DNA of 64,000 nucleotides from Candidatus Dormiibacterota bacterium (GTDB taxonomy: Bacteria > Chloroflexota > Dormibacteria > CF-121), in NCBI GenBank assembly GCA_035544955.1, contig DASZZN010000044.1, positions 1 through 64,000 on the forward strand, read 5' to 3'. Shown here piece by piece: positions 43,409 through 52,114 of the stretch. The notes under the pieces were generated by a model. The model searched no databases. It worked only from the letters and a program-made list of their open reading frames with translations, and was not told where the DNA came from. Positions within the stretch are counted from its first letter, which is position 1; each line of letters starts with the position of its first letter. The position numbers were made by a program, and so were the translations under genes.

Positions 43409-44302
43409 ATGACTCGGGTTATCAAGACGCTGATCGTCGGCGCACTCCTCGCCCCCCTGGCCGCCTGCGGCGCACCTGCCACGGGCGCCGGGTCGGGCAC
43501 CCTGCAGGTGATAGCGGGCGAGAACTTCTGGGGGAGCATCGCGGCCCAGCTGGGCGGCTCGCATGTCACGATGACCAGCATCGTCACCAACCCAAACACC
43601 GATCCCCACGAATACGAGAGCAGCGCCATCGATGCCCGCGCCTTCGCGACGGCCGACTACGTGGTCCTCAATGGCGCCGGCTACGACGCCTGGGCCAGCA
43701 AACTGCTATCGGCAAACCCCAACCAGAACCGCAAGGTGTTCACCGTCGCCGACCTTCTGAACAAGAAAGCGGGCGACAACCCGCACTTTTGGTACAACCC
43801 CGAGTGGGTCGACACGGTCGCTGACAAGATCACAGCGGACTATCGCGCACTCGATTCGGCAGACGCTGCCTATTTCACCCAGCAGCGTGAGGCGCTCGCG
43901 ACCGCACTCAAGCCATACCATGACGCGATCGCGCATATCCGAGCCACCCACACTGGCGTCGCTGTTGGCTCGACCGAAAGCATCTTCGTCAACCTGGCGC
44001 ACGCATTGGGCCTCAACCTGATCTCGCCGGCGGAATTCATGCAGGCGATCTCTGAGGGCACTGACCCGCCAGCGCAAACGGTGGCCCAATTCCAGGACCA
44101 GATCTCGCACCGCCAGATCAAGGTCCTCGTCTATAACACGCAGACCTCGACCCCGATCACGGACAACCTCAAGCAGCTGGCGACGCAAAACGGTATCCCG
44201 GTAGTCGGCATCTCGGAAACGGTCCAACCGGCGACCGCCTCCTTCCAGGACTGGCAGATCAGACAGCTGAATTCCCTCCAGGCCGCTCTCCCCCGACAAT
44301 AA
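43409..44302 (+). CDS. znuA: Zinc/manganese ABC transporter substrate-binding lipoprotein (ZnuA/TroA type)
   Basis: The 297-residue protein has a lipoprotein signal (LLAPLAACGAP) and the TroA fold. Metal-ligand regions are DPHEYESS (His), NPHFWYNPEW (His) and the late Glu-Phe/Asp area (SPAEFMQAISEGTDPPA; LVYNTQTSTPITDNLK). It lacks a long His-rich loop. The ATG follows the operator by one base. Zinc is favoured over manganese by the neighbouring Zur-like gene, but the metal is not proven. Confidence 0.85.
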   Translation: MTRVIKTLIVGALLAPLAACGAPATGAGSGTLQVIAGENFWGSIAAQLGGSHVTMTSIVTNPNTDPHEYESSAIDARAFATADYVVLNGAGYDAWASKLLSANPNQNRKVFTVADLLNKKAGDNPHFWYNPEWVDTVADKITADYRALDSADAAYFTQQREALATALKPYHDAIAHIRATHTGVAVGSTESIFVNLAHALGLNLISPAEFMQAISEGTDPPAQTVAQFQDQISHRQIKVLVYNTQTSTPITDNLKQLATQNGIPVVGISETVQPATASFQDWQIRQLNSLQAALPRQ

Positions 44303-44310
44303 CGGGCAGC

Positions 44311-45114
44311 ATGGCCCGTTCGATCACTCCCGCCATCGTCGCCGATGGCCTGGCGGCCGCCTACGGCGACCAGCTGATCTGGCGAAACGCCCGCTTCACC
44401 GTGAATACGGGAGAGTTCGTGGCCGTGCTGGGCCCGAACGGCAGCGGGAAGTCCACGCTCCTGCGGTTGTTGCTCGGCCTCATGCCTCCCGCTGCGGGTA
44501 GCCTCCAGGTTCTTGGCAAGCGACCGCATCGCGGCAACGCCGACGTCGGCTACGTTCCCCAGCGCCGCAACATCGACCGCGACCTGCCCGTGCGAGGCCG
44601 CGACTTCGTTCACCTGGGCATCGACGGCGCCCGGTGGGGAATCGAGCTGGGCAACAATCCGACGTACCATGAGCGGGTCGACCAGGCGATCACGTCGGTC
44701 GATGCGCAGGCTTATGCGGACCGCCCAATCGGGCGGTTGTCGGGCGGGGAGCAGCAGCGCTTGCTCCTGGCGCAGGCATTGGCCGGCCGCCCACAGATGT
44801 TGCTCCTCGACGAGCCGCTGGCCAGCCTCGACCTGCGCAACCAGATCGTCATTGCCGAGCTGGTCGCGGACCTGGCGCGTGCGAACGGCCTCACCGTCCT
44901 CCTGATTGCGCACGACATCAACCCGCTGCTGCCCGTCGTCGATCGCGTGCTGTATGTGGCGCACGGCGGCGTCGCGATCGGAAAGCCGGCCGAGGTCATC
45001 ACGACCGAACAGTTGAGCCGCCTCTACGATGCGCCGGTCGAGGTGCTCCACGACAGTCACGGCCACATGTTCGTCGTGGGCCTCGAGGCGGAGAGCGCCC
45101 ATCACGATGCCTGA
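44311..45114 (+). CDS. znuC: Metal ABC transporter ATPase (ZnuC type)
   Basis: The 267-residue protein contains Walker A GPNGSGKST, Q-loop VGYVPQRRNIDRDLPVRG, signature LSGGEQQRLLLAQAL, Walker B LLLDEPLASLDLRNQ and H-loop LLIAHDINPLLP. The Q-loop wording and position match the Mn/Zn importer subfamily. Eight bases separate it from znuA, and it overlaps the permease by 8 bases. Confidence 0.9.
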   Translation: MARSITPAIVADGLAAAYGDQLIWRNARFTVNTGEFVAVLGPNGSGKSTLLRLLLGLMPPAAGSLQVLGKRPHRGNADVGYVPQRRNIDRDLPVRGRDFVHLGIDGARWGIELGNNPTYHERVDQAITSVDAQAYADRPIGRLSGGEQQRLLLAQALAGRPQMLLLDEPLASLDLRNQIVIAELVADLARANGLTVLLIAHDINPLLPVVDRVLYVAHGGVAIGKPAEVITTEQLSRLYDAPVEVLHDSHGHMFVVGLEAESAHHDA

Positions 45115-46024
45115 GCATTACCTGGCTGCCGCACCGTACTTCGGTTGGGATCTGCTGCGTGACGTCCAGGAACTCCTGCGCTACGCCTTTATGCAGCACG
45201 CCTACGAGGCCGGGACGATCGTCGCGCTATCGGCGGGCATCATCGGCTACTTCGTCGTCCTGCGCGGCCTCTCCTTTGCCGCCCACGCGCTGTCGCACAT
45301 CGGCTTCGCCGGCGCAACCGGGGCGGTCCTGTTGGGAGCCGCGCCGATCGCCGGACTGCTCGCCTTCACGATGTCAGCCGGCGCCGTTATGGGCGCCCTC
45401 GGCCAGCGGCTTCGCGGCCGCGATGTGACGATCGGCCTCGTGATGGCGTGGTCGCTGGGCCTCGGCCTTCTCTTCACCGCCCTCTACAAGGGGTCGGCCG
45501 GCCTCGCCATTGGCATCCTGTTCGGTCAGATCTTCGGGATCACGAGTGACGAGGTCGCCGTGACGCTGGTCGCCGGATTGCTCACGGTGCTGGCGCTGGT
45601 CGTCGTTTACCGCCCGCTGCTCTTTGCCACTCTCGACGAGGAGGTCGCTGAAGCCAAAGGCGTGCCGGTTCGCGGTCTGTCCATTGCGTTCATGGTCATC
45701 CTGGCGATCGCCGTCTCGGAGGCGGTGCAGGTCGTCGGGGTCCTCCTGATCTTTGCCCTGATCGTGGCGCCTGCCGCGATCGCTGAGCGCTTCACGACTC
45801 GTCCAAGCCGCGGGGTGCTGCTATCAGCGCTGCTCGCGGTGCTCTTCACCTGGTCGGGCCTGACCGTCGCCTACTACTTTCCCTACCCGGTTGGCTTCTT
45901 CATCACGACGATCGCTTTCTGGAGCTATATCTTGGCGCGGTTAGTTGCCCCCACCCTGACCCTCGCCCGCAAGCGGGGGAGAGAACCCCGCGCGCGTGAG
46001 GAACAGGTCCGGCACTCACCGTAG
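45107..46024 (+). CDS. znuB: Metal ABC transporter permease (ZnuB type), 3' end from a repeat
   Basis: The protein is 305 aa with about eight transmembrane helices and ABC-3 family motifs: YEAGTIVALSAGIIGYFVVLRGLSFAAHALSHIGFAG, GQIFGITSDEV and QVVGVLLIFALIVAPAAIAE. ATG 45107 is chosen; it overlaps znuC. The last 27 or so residues (PTLTLARKRGREPRAREEQ) are encoded by the GC-rich hairpin element at 45948-45988, not by typical permease sequence. The gene overlaps the convergent fur-like gene by 100 bases. Confidence 0.87.
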   Translation: MPEHYLAAAPYFGWDLLRDVQELLRYAFMQHAYEAGTIVALSAGIIGYFVVLRGLSFAAHALSHIGFAGATGAVLLGAAPIAGLLAFTMSAGAVMGALGQRLRGRDVTIGLVMAWSLGLGLLFTALYKGSAGLAIGILFGQIFGITSDEVAVTLVAGLLTVLALVVVYRPLLFATLDEEVAEAKGVPVRGLSIAFMVILAIAVSEAVQVVGVLLIFALIVAPAAIAERFTTRPSRGVLLSALLAVLFTWSGLTVAYYFPYPVGFFITTIAFWSYILARLVAPTLTLARKRGREPRAREEQVRHSP

Positions 46025-46419
46025 AAGTCGAGGGTCGCGTGGTCGACGCGGAAGCCGCGCTGGCGCGCGATCGTCTCGGCCAGCGGCGCGACCGACTCTT
46101 CGTCGAGGTCCTCGACCGTCCGGCAGGTGGTGCAAATCAGGTGATGGTGGTGGCCGGGCTCACACCAGACGTAGGCGGAGACGTGACCGGGTCGCTCGAG
46201 CCGCTGCGCCAGACCGGCGGTGACCAGGGTGTCGAGCGACCGAAAGACCGTCGCCCGGCCGATATAGGCATGCTTCCTGCGGACTCGCTCGTACAGTTCC
46301 TGCGCCGACGTCTCTTTCCCCGTCTGCGCCAGCACGGTAGCGATGGCCAGCCGCTGTGGGGTCAGGCGGACGCCTGTCTGCTGGAGCGCGGCCTGGGCGC
46401 CTGTCTCAACCACAACCAA
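45925..46419 (-). CDS. Fur-family metal regulator (Zur-like), 3' end from a repeat
   Basis: The 164-residue protein has a winged helix (VRLTPQRLAIATVLAQTGKETSAQELYERVRRKHAYIGRATVFRSLDTL) and a dimer/metal domain with CEPGHHHHLICTTCRTVEDLDE (regulatory His cluster and first CxxC) and DFYGECRTC (second CxxC). The four Cys suit a structural zinc site. After GECRTC the last ~25 residues come from the hairpin element and the znuB antisense. Its convergent position and the palindrome before znuA suggest it is the zinc repressor; Fe or Mn is not excluded. Confidence 0.87.
   Translation of the reverse strand: MVVVETGAQAALQQTGVRLTPQRLAIATVLAQTGKETSAQELYERVRRKHAYIGRATVFRSLDTLVTAGLAQRLERPGHVSAYVWCEPGHHHHLICTTCRTVEDLDEESVAPLAETIARQRGFRVDHATLDFYGECRTCSSRARGSLPRLRARVRVGATNRAKI
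45948..45988. repeat. GC-rich dispersed hairpin (copy H3) spanning convergent gene ends
   Basis: CCCCCACCCTGACCCTCGCC followed by CGCAAGCGGGGGAGAG forms a GC hairpin with the same left arm (CCCACCCTGACCCTC) as the copies at 58848 and 59420. It is read in frame by both convergent genes, znuB and the Fur-family gene, and supplies their C-terminal residues. Confidence 0.75.
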
Positions 46420-46441
46420 ATGATACGGCGAACCACACCTT

Positions 46442-46473
46442 CTGCCAGAGGGCAGGGTGGGGGTTTTTACCCC
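46442..46473. repeat. Partial GC-rich hairpin element (copy H4)
   Basis: CTGCCAGAGGGCAGGGTGG then GGGTTTTTACCCC. On the minus strand it reads CCCCCACCCTGCCCTCTGG, matching the element consensus. It fills the gap between the Fur-family start and the HD-GYP gene. GGGGTTTTTACCCC can itself form a small hairpin just before the HD-GYP start. Confidence 0.55.
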
Positions 46474-46484
46474 GTTATGTTGAT

Positions 46485-47936
46485 GTGGCCACCGCCGCTG
46501 CCCTTTCGCGTCCCTGGATCAGACGGGCCACTCCGGCGGCGGCGCTCGGCTCCCTCCTCTTCCCTGCCGGCACCTTCGCCTGGCTGCTGGCGCATCCCGC
46601 CGCTGATGCCAACATCGTCGTGCCGTGGCAGCATTTCATCATCGTTACGGTGGTGTCGTTGCTGGCATTCGGGCTCGCGGTGCTGCTCGCGATTGCCGCG
46701 GTCCAGATCGCCCAGTATCGGGTCCTCTTCCTCTGCCTCGGGTTTATGGCGATGGGTGGCATCTTCGCGGTCCACGGCATCGATACCCCGGGCATCCTCC
46801 AAGGCGGTGAGGCGGGCACCTATGCCGGCGCTGTCGTCGGAGTCTCGGCCTACCTCAGTCTCTTCGTTCCCGCACTCTTCTTCGCCGCATCCTACACGCC
46901 GCTGACCGCCGCCTTCGAGCGCCGTCTTCCCTTCTCGCCGGCAGGCTGGCTGATCGTCTTGCTGGGAACGGCGGTCGCGATTTACGGCATCCTTGCCGTG
47001 GCCAGCACGGAGGTGATCGCCGAGCTGCCCTTTGGCGTGAAACCCTACTCGACCATGATGGGCTTGACGACCATCGCCTTGTTGCTCTTTTCAGCGTGGC
47101 GCCAGGCCGCTTCCTACCTCGTCGCACGCCTGCCGCTCCAGGGCGTCCTCGTGCTCGCCTTCCTCCTCCTCGCCGAGGCGCAGGGCATCATGATGCTGGG
47201 CCAGGTCTGGCGACTCTCCTGGTGGGAATATCACGGGCTGATGCTGGTTAGCGTGGGGCTCGCCGTCTGGTCACTGGCGGCGCAGCGGGCCAAGGGCCTC
47301 TCGTTCCGCGCGGTGATGGAAGCCACGCTCGCGCTCGAAGTCAAGGTCGGCATCGAGCTCGAACATGCCGAGTCGATCGCCGCGTTGACGGCCGCCGTCG
47401 AAGCCAAGGACGAAAACACCAAGGGCCACAACACGCGAGTGGCGGAGCTCGCGGTTCTCATCGGACGCGCGATGGAGCTGCCCACGGATAAGCTGCGGAC
47501 GCTCGCGCGCGCCGGGCTTCTCCACGATGTCGGCAAGATCGGCATCCCCGATGCCATCCTCAACAAGCCGGGCCCGCTCGATCCTGACGAGTGGACGGCT
47601 ATCAAGCGACACCCAGCGCTGGGGCACGACATCCTCTTGCGGGTGCCCAGCCTGCGCCATGAGGCCGACATCGTGATCGCTCACCACGAGCGCATCGACG
47701 GCAGCGGCTATCCTCGCGGACTGCGGGGTGAGCAGATTCCGCTCGAGGCCCGCATCCTGGCGGTCGCCGACACCTACGATGTCCTGATTTCCGACCGACC
47801 GTACCGTCAGGCCTTCGACAATGAGCGCGCGCTGCGCATCCTAGGCGAGGAGTCCGGGACCCATCTCTGGGAGCCAGCCGTTCGCGCCCTCCTCCGCAGC
47901 CTGGGCGAGCGTCTCGACGACCAGGCGGCCGCCTGA
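46485..47936 (+). CDS. Membrane HD-GYP cyclic-di-GMP phosphodiesterase
   Basis: About 483 aa. Seven to eight transmembrane helices occupy the first ~270 residues and have no recognised sensory family. The HD-GYP domain follows: KDENTKGHNTRVAELA, LLHDVGKIGIPDAILNKPGPL (HD), IKRHPALGHDIL, AHHERIDGSGYPRGLRG (GYP) and ILAVADTYDVLISDRPYR. All metal and GYP residues are intact, so it should hydrolyse cyclic di-GMP. GTG 46485 is chosen as the first start after the upstream hairpin element. Confidence 0.87.
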   Translation: MATAAALSRPWIRRATPAAALGSLLFPAGTFAWLLAHPAADANIVVPWQHFIIVTVVSLLAFGLAVLLAIAAVQIAQYRVLFLCLGFMAMGGIFAVHGIDTPGILQGGEAGTYAGAVVGVSAYLSLFVPALFFAASYTPLTAAFERRLPFSPAGWLIVLLGTAVAIYGILAVASTEVIAELPFGVKPYSTMMGLTTIALLLFSAWRQAASYLVARLPLQGVLVLAFLLLAEAQGIMMLGQVWRLSWWEYHGLMLVSVGLAVWSLAAQRAKGLSFRAVMEATLALEVKVGIELEHAESIAALTAAVEAKDENTKGHNTRVAELAVLIGRAMELPTDKLRTLARAGLLHDVGKIGIPDAILNKPGPLDPDEWTAIKRHPALGHDILLRVPSLRHEADIVIAHHERIDGSGYPRGLRGEQIPLEARILAVADTYDVLISDRPYRQAFDNERALRILGEESGTHLWEPAVRALLRSLGERLDDQAAA

Positions 47937-47952
47937 TCAGCGATTTTCAACG

Positions 47953-48600
47953 TTAGTCGGTGAAGACGGCGGAGATGTACATCTTTCCGGAGTCGATCGC
48001 CGTGCCGATGCCGACCTGGCGGAAATGCGCACCGAGAATGTTGTCTCGATGCTCCGGTGAGTTCATCCACCAGACGTCGGCCGAGGAGATGGCGTCGTCG
48101 AATGGCGGCCCGCCCGACCAGAAGATGTTCTCGCCGTTCCACATGTAGGTGACGCCATTCTGGTGGAGCAGTTCCGTGACGGCCATCACGGTGCGACCCG
48201 GTCGCATATGGGTGAGCCCGTCCGTCACCATCTGCTGGGCGCGCGTCGACGCAATCGCGTCAAGTGTCAGGGATTCGTTGAGTGATGGGAGCCCGGCCGC
48301 GGCTCGATCACGGTTGAAGAGCGCGACCGCCGCCTGCGGGAGTCCGCCAGAGCTTGGCGGGAGCGTGGCGATTTGCGGGGGGTCACTCTGGTTGGCAAGG
48401 CGAAGCGACCGGTGGTCGTTCAGGCGCAGCGGCACCCCGATCATCGGCCGGTTGGCGACCGGGACGCGGGCGGCAGTGGCCGTCGCAGCCCCGACCTGCG
48501 GGTCGCCCAGCCAGATGGCGACGGCCGCCAGGCTGGCGATCGCGCCAAGCAGGGGCAACCGGGAGGCGCGGCGTGCCGCGAATTGAGAGTAGTGGATCAT
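47953..48600 (-). CDS. Secreted CAP (SCP/PR-1) domain protein
   Basis: The 215-residue protein has an N-terminal signal/anchor ([18 protein letters not shown]) and a CAP domain: AAVALFNRDRAAAGLPSLNESLTLDAIASTRAQQMV, THMRPGR (His), NGENIFWS (Glu) and WWMNSPEHRDNILGAHFRQVGIG (Glu-His). These are the conserved cavity residues. Secretion is likely. Bacterial CAP proteins have varied or unknown roles. A low-GC stretch upstream (48601-48645) likely holds its promoter, with TATACT as a possible -10. Confidence 0.85.
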   Translation of the reverse strand: MIHYSQFAARRASRLPLLGAIASLAAVAIWLGDPQVGAATATAARVPVANRPMIGVPLRLNDHRSLRLANQSDPPQIATLPPSSGGLPQAAVALFNRDRAAAGLPSLNESLTLDAIASTRAQQMVTDGLTHMRPGRTVMAVTELLHQNGVTYMWNGENIFWSGGPPFDDAISSADVWWMNSPEHRDNILGAHFRQVGIGTAIDSGKMYISAVFTD

Positions 48601-48689
48601 GCGTTCCCATTACGCATAACGTGATAACTAGTATATCAAATCCTGAGTTTTCCCCCTGGGGGTGAAACGAGGATTTCTGTCCCGCGCTT

Positions 48690-48748
48690 GCCGGGCCCGT
48701 CGGCCCACGCGAGCGGCGCGCTAGTGCCGGGCGAGCGTTTGAGACGTT
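48690..48748 (+). repeat. Dispersed intergenic repeat, copy C
   Basis: The copy begins GCCGGGCCCGTCGGCCCACG, identical to copy B, then GCGAGCGGCGC, TAGTGCC and GAGCGTTTGAGACGTT. Compared with B it lacks the CTCGGGGCGTCGCCCC block and has only one terminal unit. It lies between the phosphoesterase stop and the CAP gene promoter. Confidence 0.8.
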
Positions 48749-48765
48749 CAGCCCAGGGTGGAGTG

Positions 48766-49656
48766 CTATCCGCCGGTCGGGCTTGAGGCGGCAGCAGCCT
48801 CGAGCCGCGGCTGCAACGAGGTCGCGTCCTTGGCAAGGCCGAGCCGCGCCACATTCAGCTGGTCGGCAATTGTCGCCAGCAGCGAGTAGTGATTCAAGGG
48901 CATCGTCAGCTGGCCACGTAGATTCGGGGTGATGACCAGCAAGGCGACCCGGCCGCCGGCGGAGCTGGATTCGTCCCACACGACGAACAGCGCCCCGCCC
49001 TGCTTCCACGCCGGCGAGCTCGTGATCTGGGGAACGAACTGCGCGAGCCAGCGATCGGACGTCGCGACTCCGCAGTCGTGCCCGTCATTGCACATTCCGG
49101 GCGTGATCCACGAGAGTTGCGGCGTGTCTCCGGTCAGGTCCGGGGCGAGGTCGGTCATGGGCACGACGTTCGTCGGGCAGGCGCCGCCGTAATAGGCGAA
49201 GGGATTGTGTTTGAGTGCGTAGGGATAGGGGCTGTTAAAGCAGTCTCCCGTGAATCCCTCCATGTAGGCCTTCCAGGAGATGCTCGCGTCGCTCATCTGC
49301 TGTCCCAACCCGGTCGCCGGCAGCTGGTGGTAGTTATCGTCGCGGATCCCCCAGGTCGAGCCCGAGGTCATCGCCAGGTAGTTCGGGAGGCTGGGGCTCC
49401 CGACCTCGGCATAGTTTGTCGCCACTGCGTACTGCTTCGCCAGGCTGGCGATGTAGGGCTGGCGCAGCGCGAGCTGGTAGGAGGTGTTCTCCAACACGAT
49501 GACGAACACGTGCTTGGCGGCCGCCGGGGTCGGCGACGAGGACGCCGACGCTGCAGATGACGCGGCCGGACTCGATCCGGGCTTGGATTGGGCCACCGGC
49601 TGACACGCCGTCATTAGCAGCAGGGCGACCAGGGGCAGCGCCGCGCCGCGGCCCAT
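48766..49656 (-). CDS. Phosphoesterase-family (acid phosphatase-like) lipoprotein
   Basis: The 296-residue protein has a lipoprotein signal (LVALLLMTACQP) and a Ser/Pro/Ala spacer, followed by a PF04185-type phosphoesterase domain: HVFVIVLENTSYQ (Glu-Asn metal site), SPSLPNYLAMTSGST (Ser/Thr), DDNYHQLPATGL, WKAYMEGFTGDC, and late ALFVVWDESS and NHYSLLATI. The family includes AcpA and phospholipase-C-like enzymes. It probably acts on phosphate esters outside the cell. The start gives an ideal lipobox. Confidence 0.82.
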   Translation of the reverse strand: MGRGAALPLVALLLMTACQPVAQSKPGSSPAASSAASASSSPTPAAAKHVFVIVLENTSYQLALRQPYIASLAKQYAVATNYAEVGSPSLPNYLAMTSGSTWGIRDDNYHQLPATGLGQQMSDASISWKAYMEGFTGDCFNSPYPYALKHNPFAYYGGACPTNVVPMTDLAPDLTGDTPQLSWITPGMCNDGHDCGVATSDRWLAQFVPQITSSPAWKQGGALFVVWDESSSAGGRVALLVITPNLRGQLTMPLNHYSLLATIADQLNVARLGLAKDATSLQPRLEAAAASSPTGG

Positions 49657-49702
49657 CTTGCTAGCAGCGATGTCAGGAATGCTCCCACACGAAGGTAAAT
49701 TG

Positions 49703-49830
49703 AGCCTGAAGGGCGAGTGAGAAAAGGTTAAGGGTCAGGCTGTCGGTCTTCGAGGATCAAAGCACGCAGGGGTCGTCCGGTCAGGGCCCAGCGATGCAAC
49801 GGCTTACCGAGCAATGAGTTGCCTCGGTAA
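49703..49830 (+). promoter_or_regulatory. Leader with two inverted repeats before the histidine kinase
   Basis: Between the phosphoesterase and kinase genes lie two exact inverted repeats: AGCCTGA (49703-49709) with TCAGGCT (49735-49741), and TTACCGAG (49804-49811) with CTCGGTAA (49823-49830, 11-base loop). The second ends 15 bases before the GTG start. They could be RNA stems or operator dyads. They match no riboswitch class I recognise. Confidence 0.45.
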
Positions 49831-49845
49831 CCGGTTCTAGCAACA

Positions 49846-51705
49846 GTGAGCCAGGGCGGTTTCATTACGGCCAGCCAGTACGCCACCACGGCGGCCTTCG
49901 CCGTGATCGCGGTGCTAACGGTCCGCGAATGGCTCGTCACCCACGACAGGAGCCGGATGTACCTCGCCCTGGCGATCGCCTCCCTTGCCGCGGTATCCAT
50001 TCTCAGTCAGGTTGGCAAGGTCCTCGGACCTTCGTTCACTGCCGCCACCGCCTACGTCACCATCACCATCTTCCTCGTATCGGGACTTGCCCTTCTCTTA
50101 TTCCGGCACGCGGTCATTCCGCTCAAGCCCCGGACCCTGAGGGTGGTCTTCGCCATCGTCGCCGCAACGGGCCTGCTAGAGATTGGGGTTTCGGCGATCT
50201 TCGGGCAGACCGCTCCCAGGCCGCTCCAGCTGATCGCCACCGCCGCGTTCGTCCTGGTATGGAGCGGCTGCGTGGGCGAGCCAAGCATGCGACTCTGGTT
50301 CGCCGCCCGCCGCCGCACCGTGGTGCAACGCGCCCGGATGCGCGCGCTCAGTCTCGGATACCTCGCGATCGTTGCCCTTCTCCTCGCCACCGTCTTCACG
50401 ACCTCCCTGGCCACCCAGCCCGTTATACAGCTCGTTTTCGCCCTTGCGACGATCGCCATCGTCCCCTTGCTCTACGCGGGATTCGTGCCACCGGCCTGGC
50501 TCCGGCGGACCTGGCGTCAGTCCGAGGAAGCGAAATTCCAGCAAGCCACCCGCGACATCGTGATGTTCGCCTCAGACCCCCTCGCCCTCGCCAGGCGCTC
50601 ACTCGACTGGGCAATTCGGCTCACCGGTGCTGATGCCGGTCTCTTTCTGAGCGGACCGTTCACCATCCTCGCCACGCAGGGCCTTGCCGCTGATGACGCG
50701 GCGACGCTACAAGCCGCCGTCGCCGGCGCTGGAGATCGCACGGTCATTCCGCTCGGCGGTACCCCTCCGCGCAGCGTCATGATCGCCCGCCTTGTCAACG
50801 ATGCCACCATCGTCCTGCTGGGCGGGCCCTTCACTCCGGTCTTCAGCACCGACGAGGAGGCCTGGCTCCAGCAATATGCCGCGACGGTGAGCACGGGGCT
50901 GGAGCGCGTCCGGCTTGTCGAGGCACTCGCGCGGACCAACGGCCAGCTGGAGGGCAAGATTCGCGAAGTTACCGAGCGAACGCAGCAGCTCGAGGCCGCG
51001 AATCACGAGCTCGAGGCCTTCTCCTACACCATCTCGCACGACCTTCGCGCGCCGTTGCGGGCCATCAGCGGTTTTACCGCCATCCTCTCTGAGGAATATG
51101 CCGATGCCATGCCGGCGGAGGCACGCGGCTATCTGAAGCGGGTCAAGGACAGCGGCGCGCACATGGGCCAATTGGTCGACGACCTGCTCGCCTTTTCGCG
51201 GCTGGGCCGGCAGGCGATGCGCACCCAGTCGGTCAGCATCAGGGGGATCGTCGATCGCTCCCTGGAGCAGCTTGCCCCGGCGCTCGAAGGGCGGCAGGTG
51301 GAGGTGGTGATCGGCGAGCTACCAGACGCCGAGTGCGACGCCGCCCTCCTCGAACAGGTCTTCGTCAACCTTCTAAGTAACGCGTTCAAGTACTCGCGAA
51401 AGAACGAACAGGCCCGGGTCGAAGTTGGCGTCCTCCAGACTAACCCCACGGAAGGCCCGACGTACTTCGTTCGCGACAACGGGGCCGGGTTCGACATGGA
51501 GTACGCCGGCAAACTCTTCGGAGTATTTCAGCGAATGCACCGCAGCGAGGATTTTGAAGGCACCGGCGTGGGTCTGGCCATCGTCCAACGGATCGTCGAG
51601 CGACACGGGGGGCGGGTTTGGGCCGAGGCAAAGGTTGACGCCGGCGCCACCTTCTACTTCACATTGAAAGGAGCGCAGCAATGGCGAACAGCGACGGCCG
51701 CGTAG
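49846..51705 (+). CDS. Membrane sensor histidine kinase
   Basis: The 619-residue protein has six to seven transmembrane helices in the first ~225 residues, then a GAF-like region (~240-370). A coiled-coil segment ([29 protein letters not shown]) leads to HisKA with phospho-acceptor His in [18 protein letters not shown]. The HATPase has [14 protein letters not shown] (N box), [10 protein letters not shown] (G1) and [18 protein letters not shown] (G2). It is organised like phytochrome-type kinases that pair with Rcp1-like regulators. Its end overlaps the regulator start by 25 bases. Confidence 0.9.
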   Translation: MSQGGFITASQYATTAAFAVIAVLTVREWLVTHDRSRMYLALAIASLAAVSILSQVGKVLGPSFTAATAYVTITIFLVSGLALLLFRHAVIPLKPRTLRVVFAIVAATGLLEIGVSAIFGQTAPRPLQLIATAAFVLVWSGCVGEPSMRLWFAARRRTVVQRARMRALSLGYLAIVALLLATVFTTSLATQPVIQLVFALATIAIVPLLYAGFVPPAWLRRTWRQSEEAKFQQATRDIVMFASDPLALARRSLDWAIRLTGADAGLFLSGPFTILATQGLAADDAATLQAAVAGAGDRTVIPLGGTPPRSVMIARLVNDATIVLLGGPFTPVFSTDEEAWLQQYAATVSTGLERVRLVEALARTNGQLEGKIREVTERTQQLEAANHELEAFSYTISHDLRAPLRAISGFTAILSEEYADAMPAEARGYLKRVKDSGAHMGQLVDDLLAFSRLGRQAMRTQSVSIRGIVDRSLEQLAPALEGRQVEVVIGELPDAECDAALLEQVFVNLLSNAFKYSRKNEQARVEVGVLQTNPTEGPTYFVRDNGAGFDMEYAGKLFGVFQRMHRSEDFEGTGVGLAIVQRIVERHGGRVWAEAKVDAGATFYFTLKGAQQWRTATAA

Positions 51706-52114
51706 ACATTCTCATGGTCGAGGACAACGCCAACGACGAGGCGCTAACCCTTCACGAGCTCGCCAAGTATCACCTGACGAACCGGATCCAGGTGGTGCGG
51801 GATGGCCAGGAGGCGCTCGAGTACGTCTTTTGTACGGGTCGTACGACCACCCCAACGTGATCATGCTCGACATCAAGCTCCCCTTCATCGACGGGCTCGA
51901 AGTTCTCGGGCGGATCAAGCAGGATCAGAGAACCCGTACCATCCCGGTGGTCATGCTGACCTCGTCACGCGAGGAGAGCGACCTGATCGAGAGCTACCGG
52001 TTGGGCGTGAACTCCTACATCGTCAAACCGGTCGACTTCGACCAGTTCAAAGAAGCGGCCCGCAGCCTTGGCATGTACTGGCTGCTCTTGAACCGCCCCC
52101 CTAAAGCCGCCTAA
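51681..52114 (+). pseudogene. Rcp1-like response regulator with a frameshift
   Basis: Frame one starts at ATG 51681 after AAAGGAG and reads [16 protein letters not shown]...[13 protein letters not shown]. The rest of the receiver domain, [17 protein letters not shown] (phospho-Asp), [13 protein letters not shown] and [12 protein letters not shown] (Lys), lies in another frame from 51830. The break coincides with TTTT at 51828-51831; one extra T would give a normal ~145-aa single-domain regulator. It may be a real inactivating indel, an assembly error or programmed frameshifting. It belongs with the upstream kinase. Confidence 0.82.

Noticed and set aside
49703-49830. Known riboswitch (cyclic-di-GMP, SAM or similar) before the kinase
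   Set aside because: No conserved core of any class was recognised; only simple stems are present.
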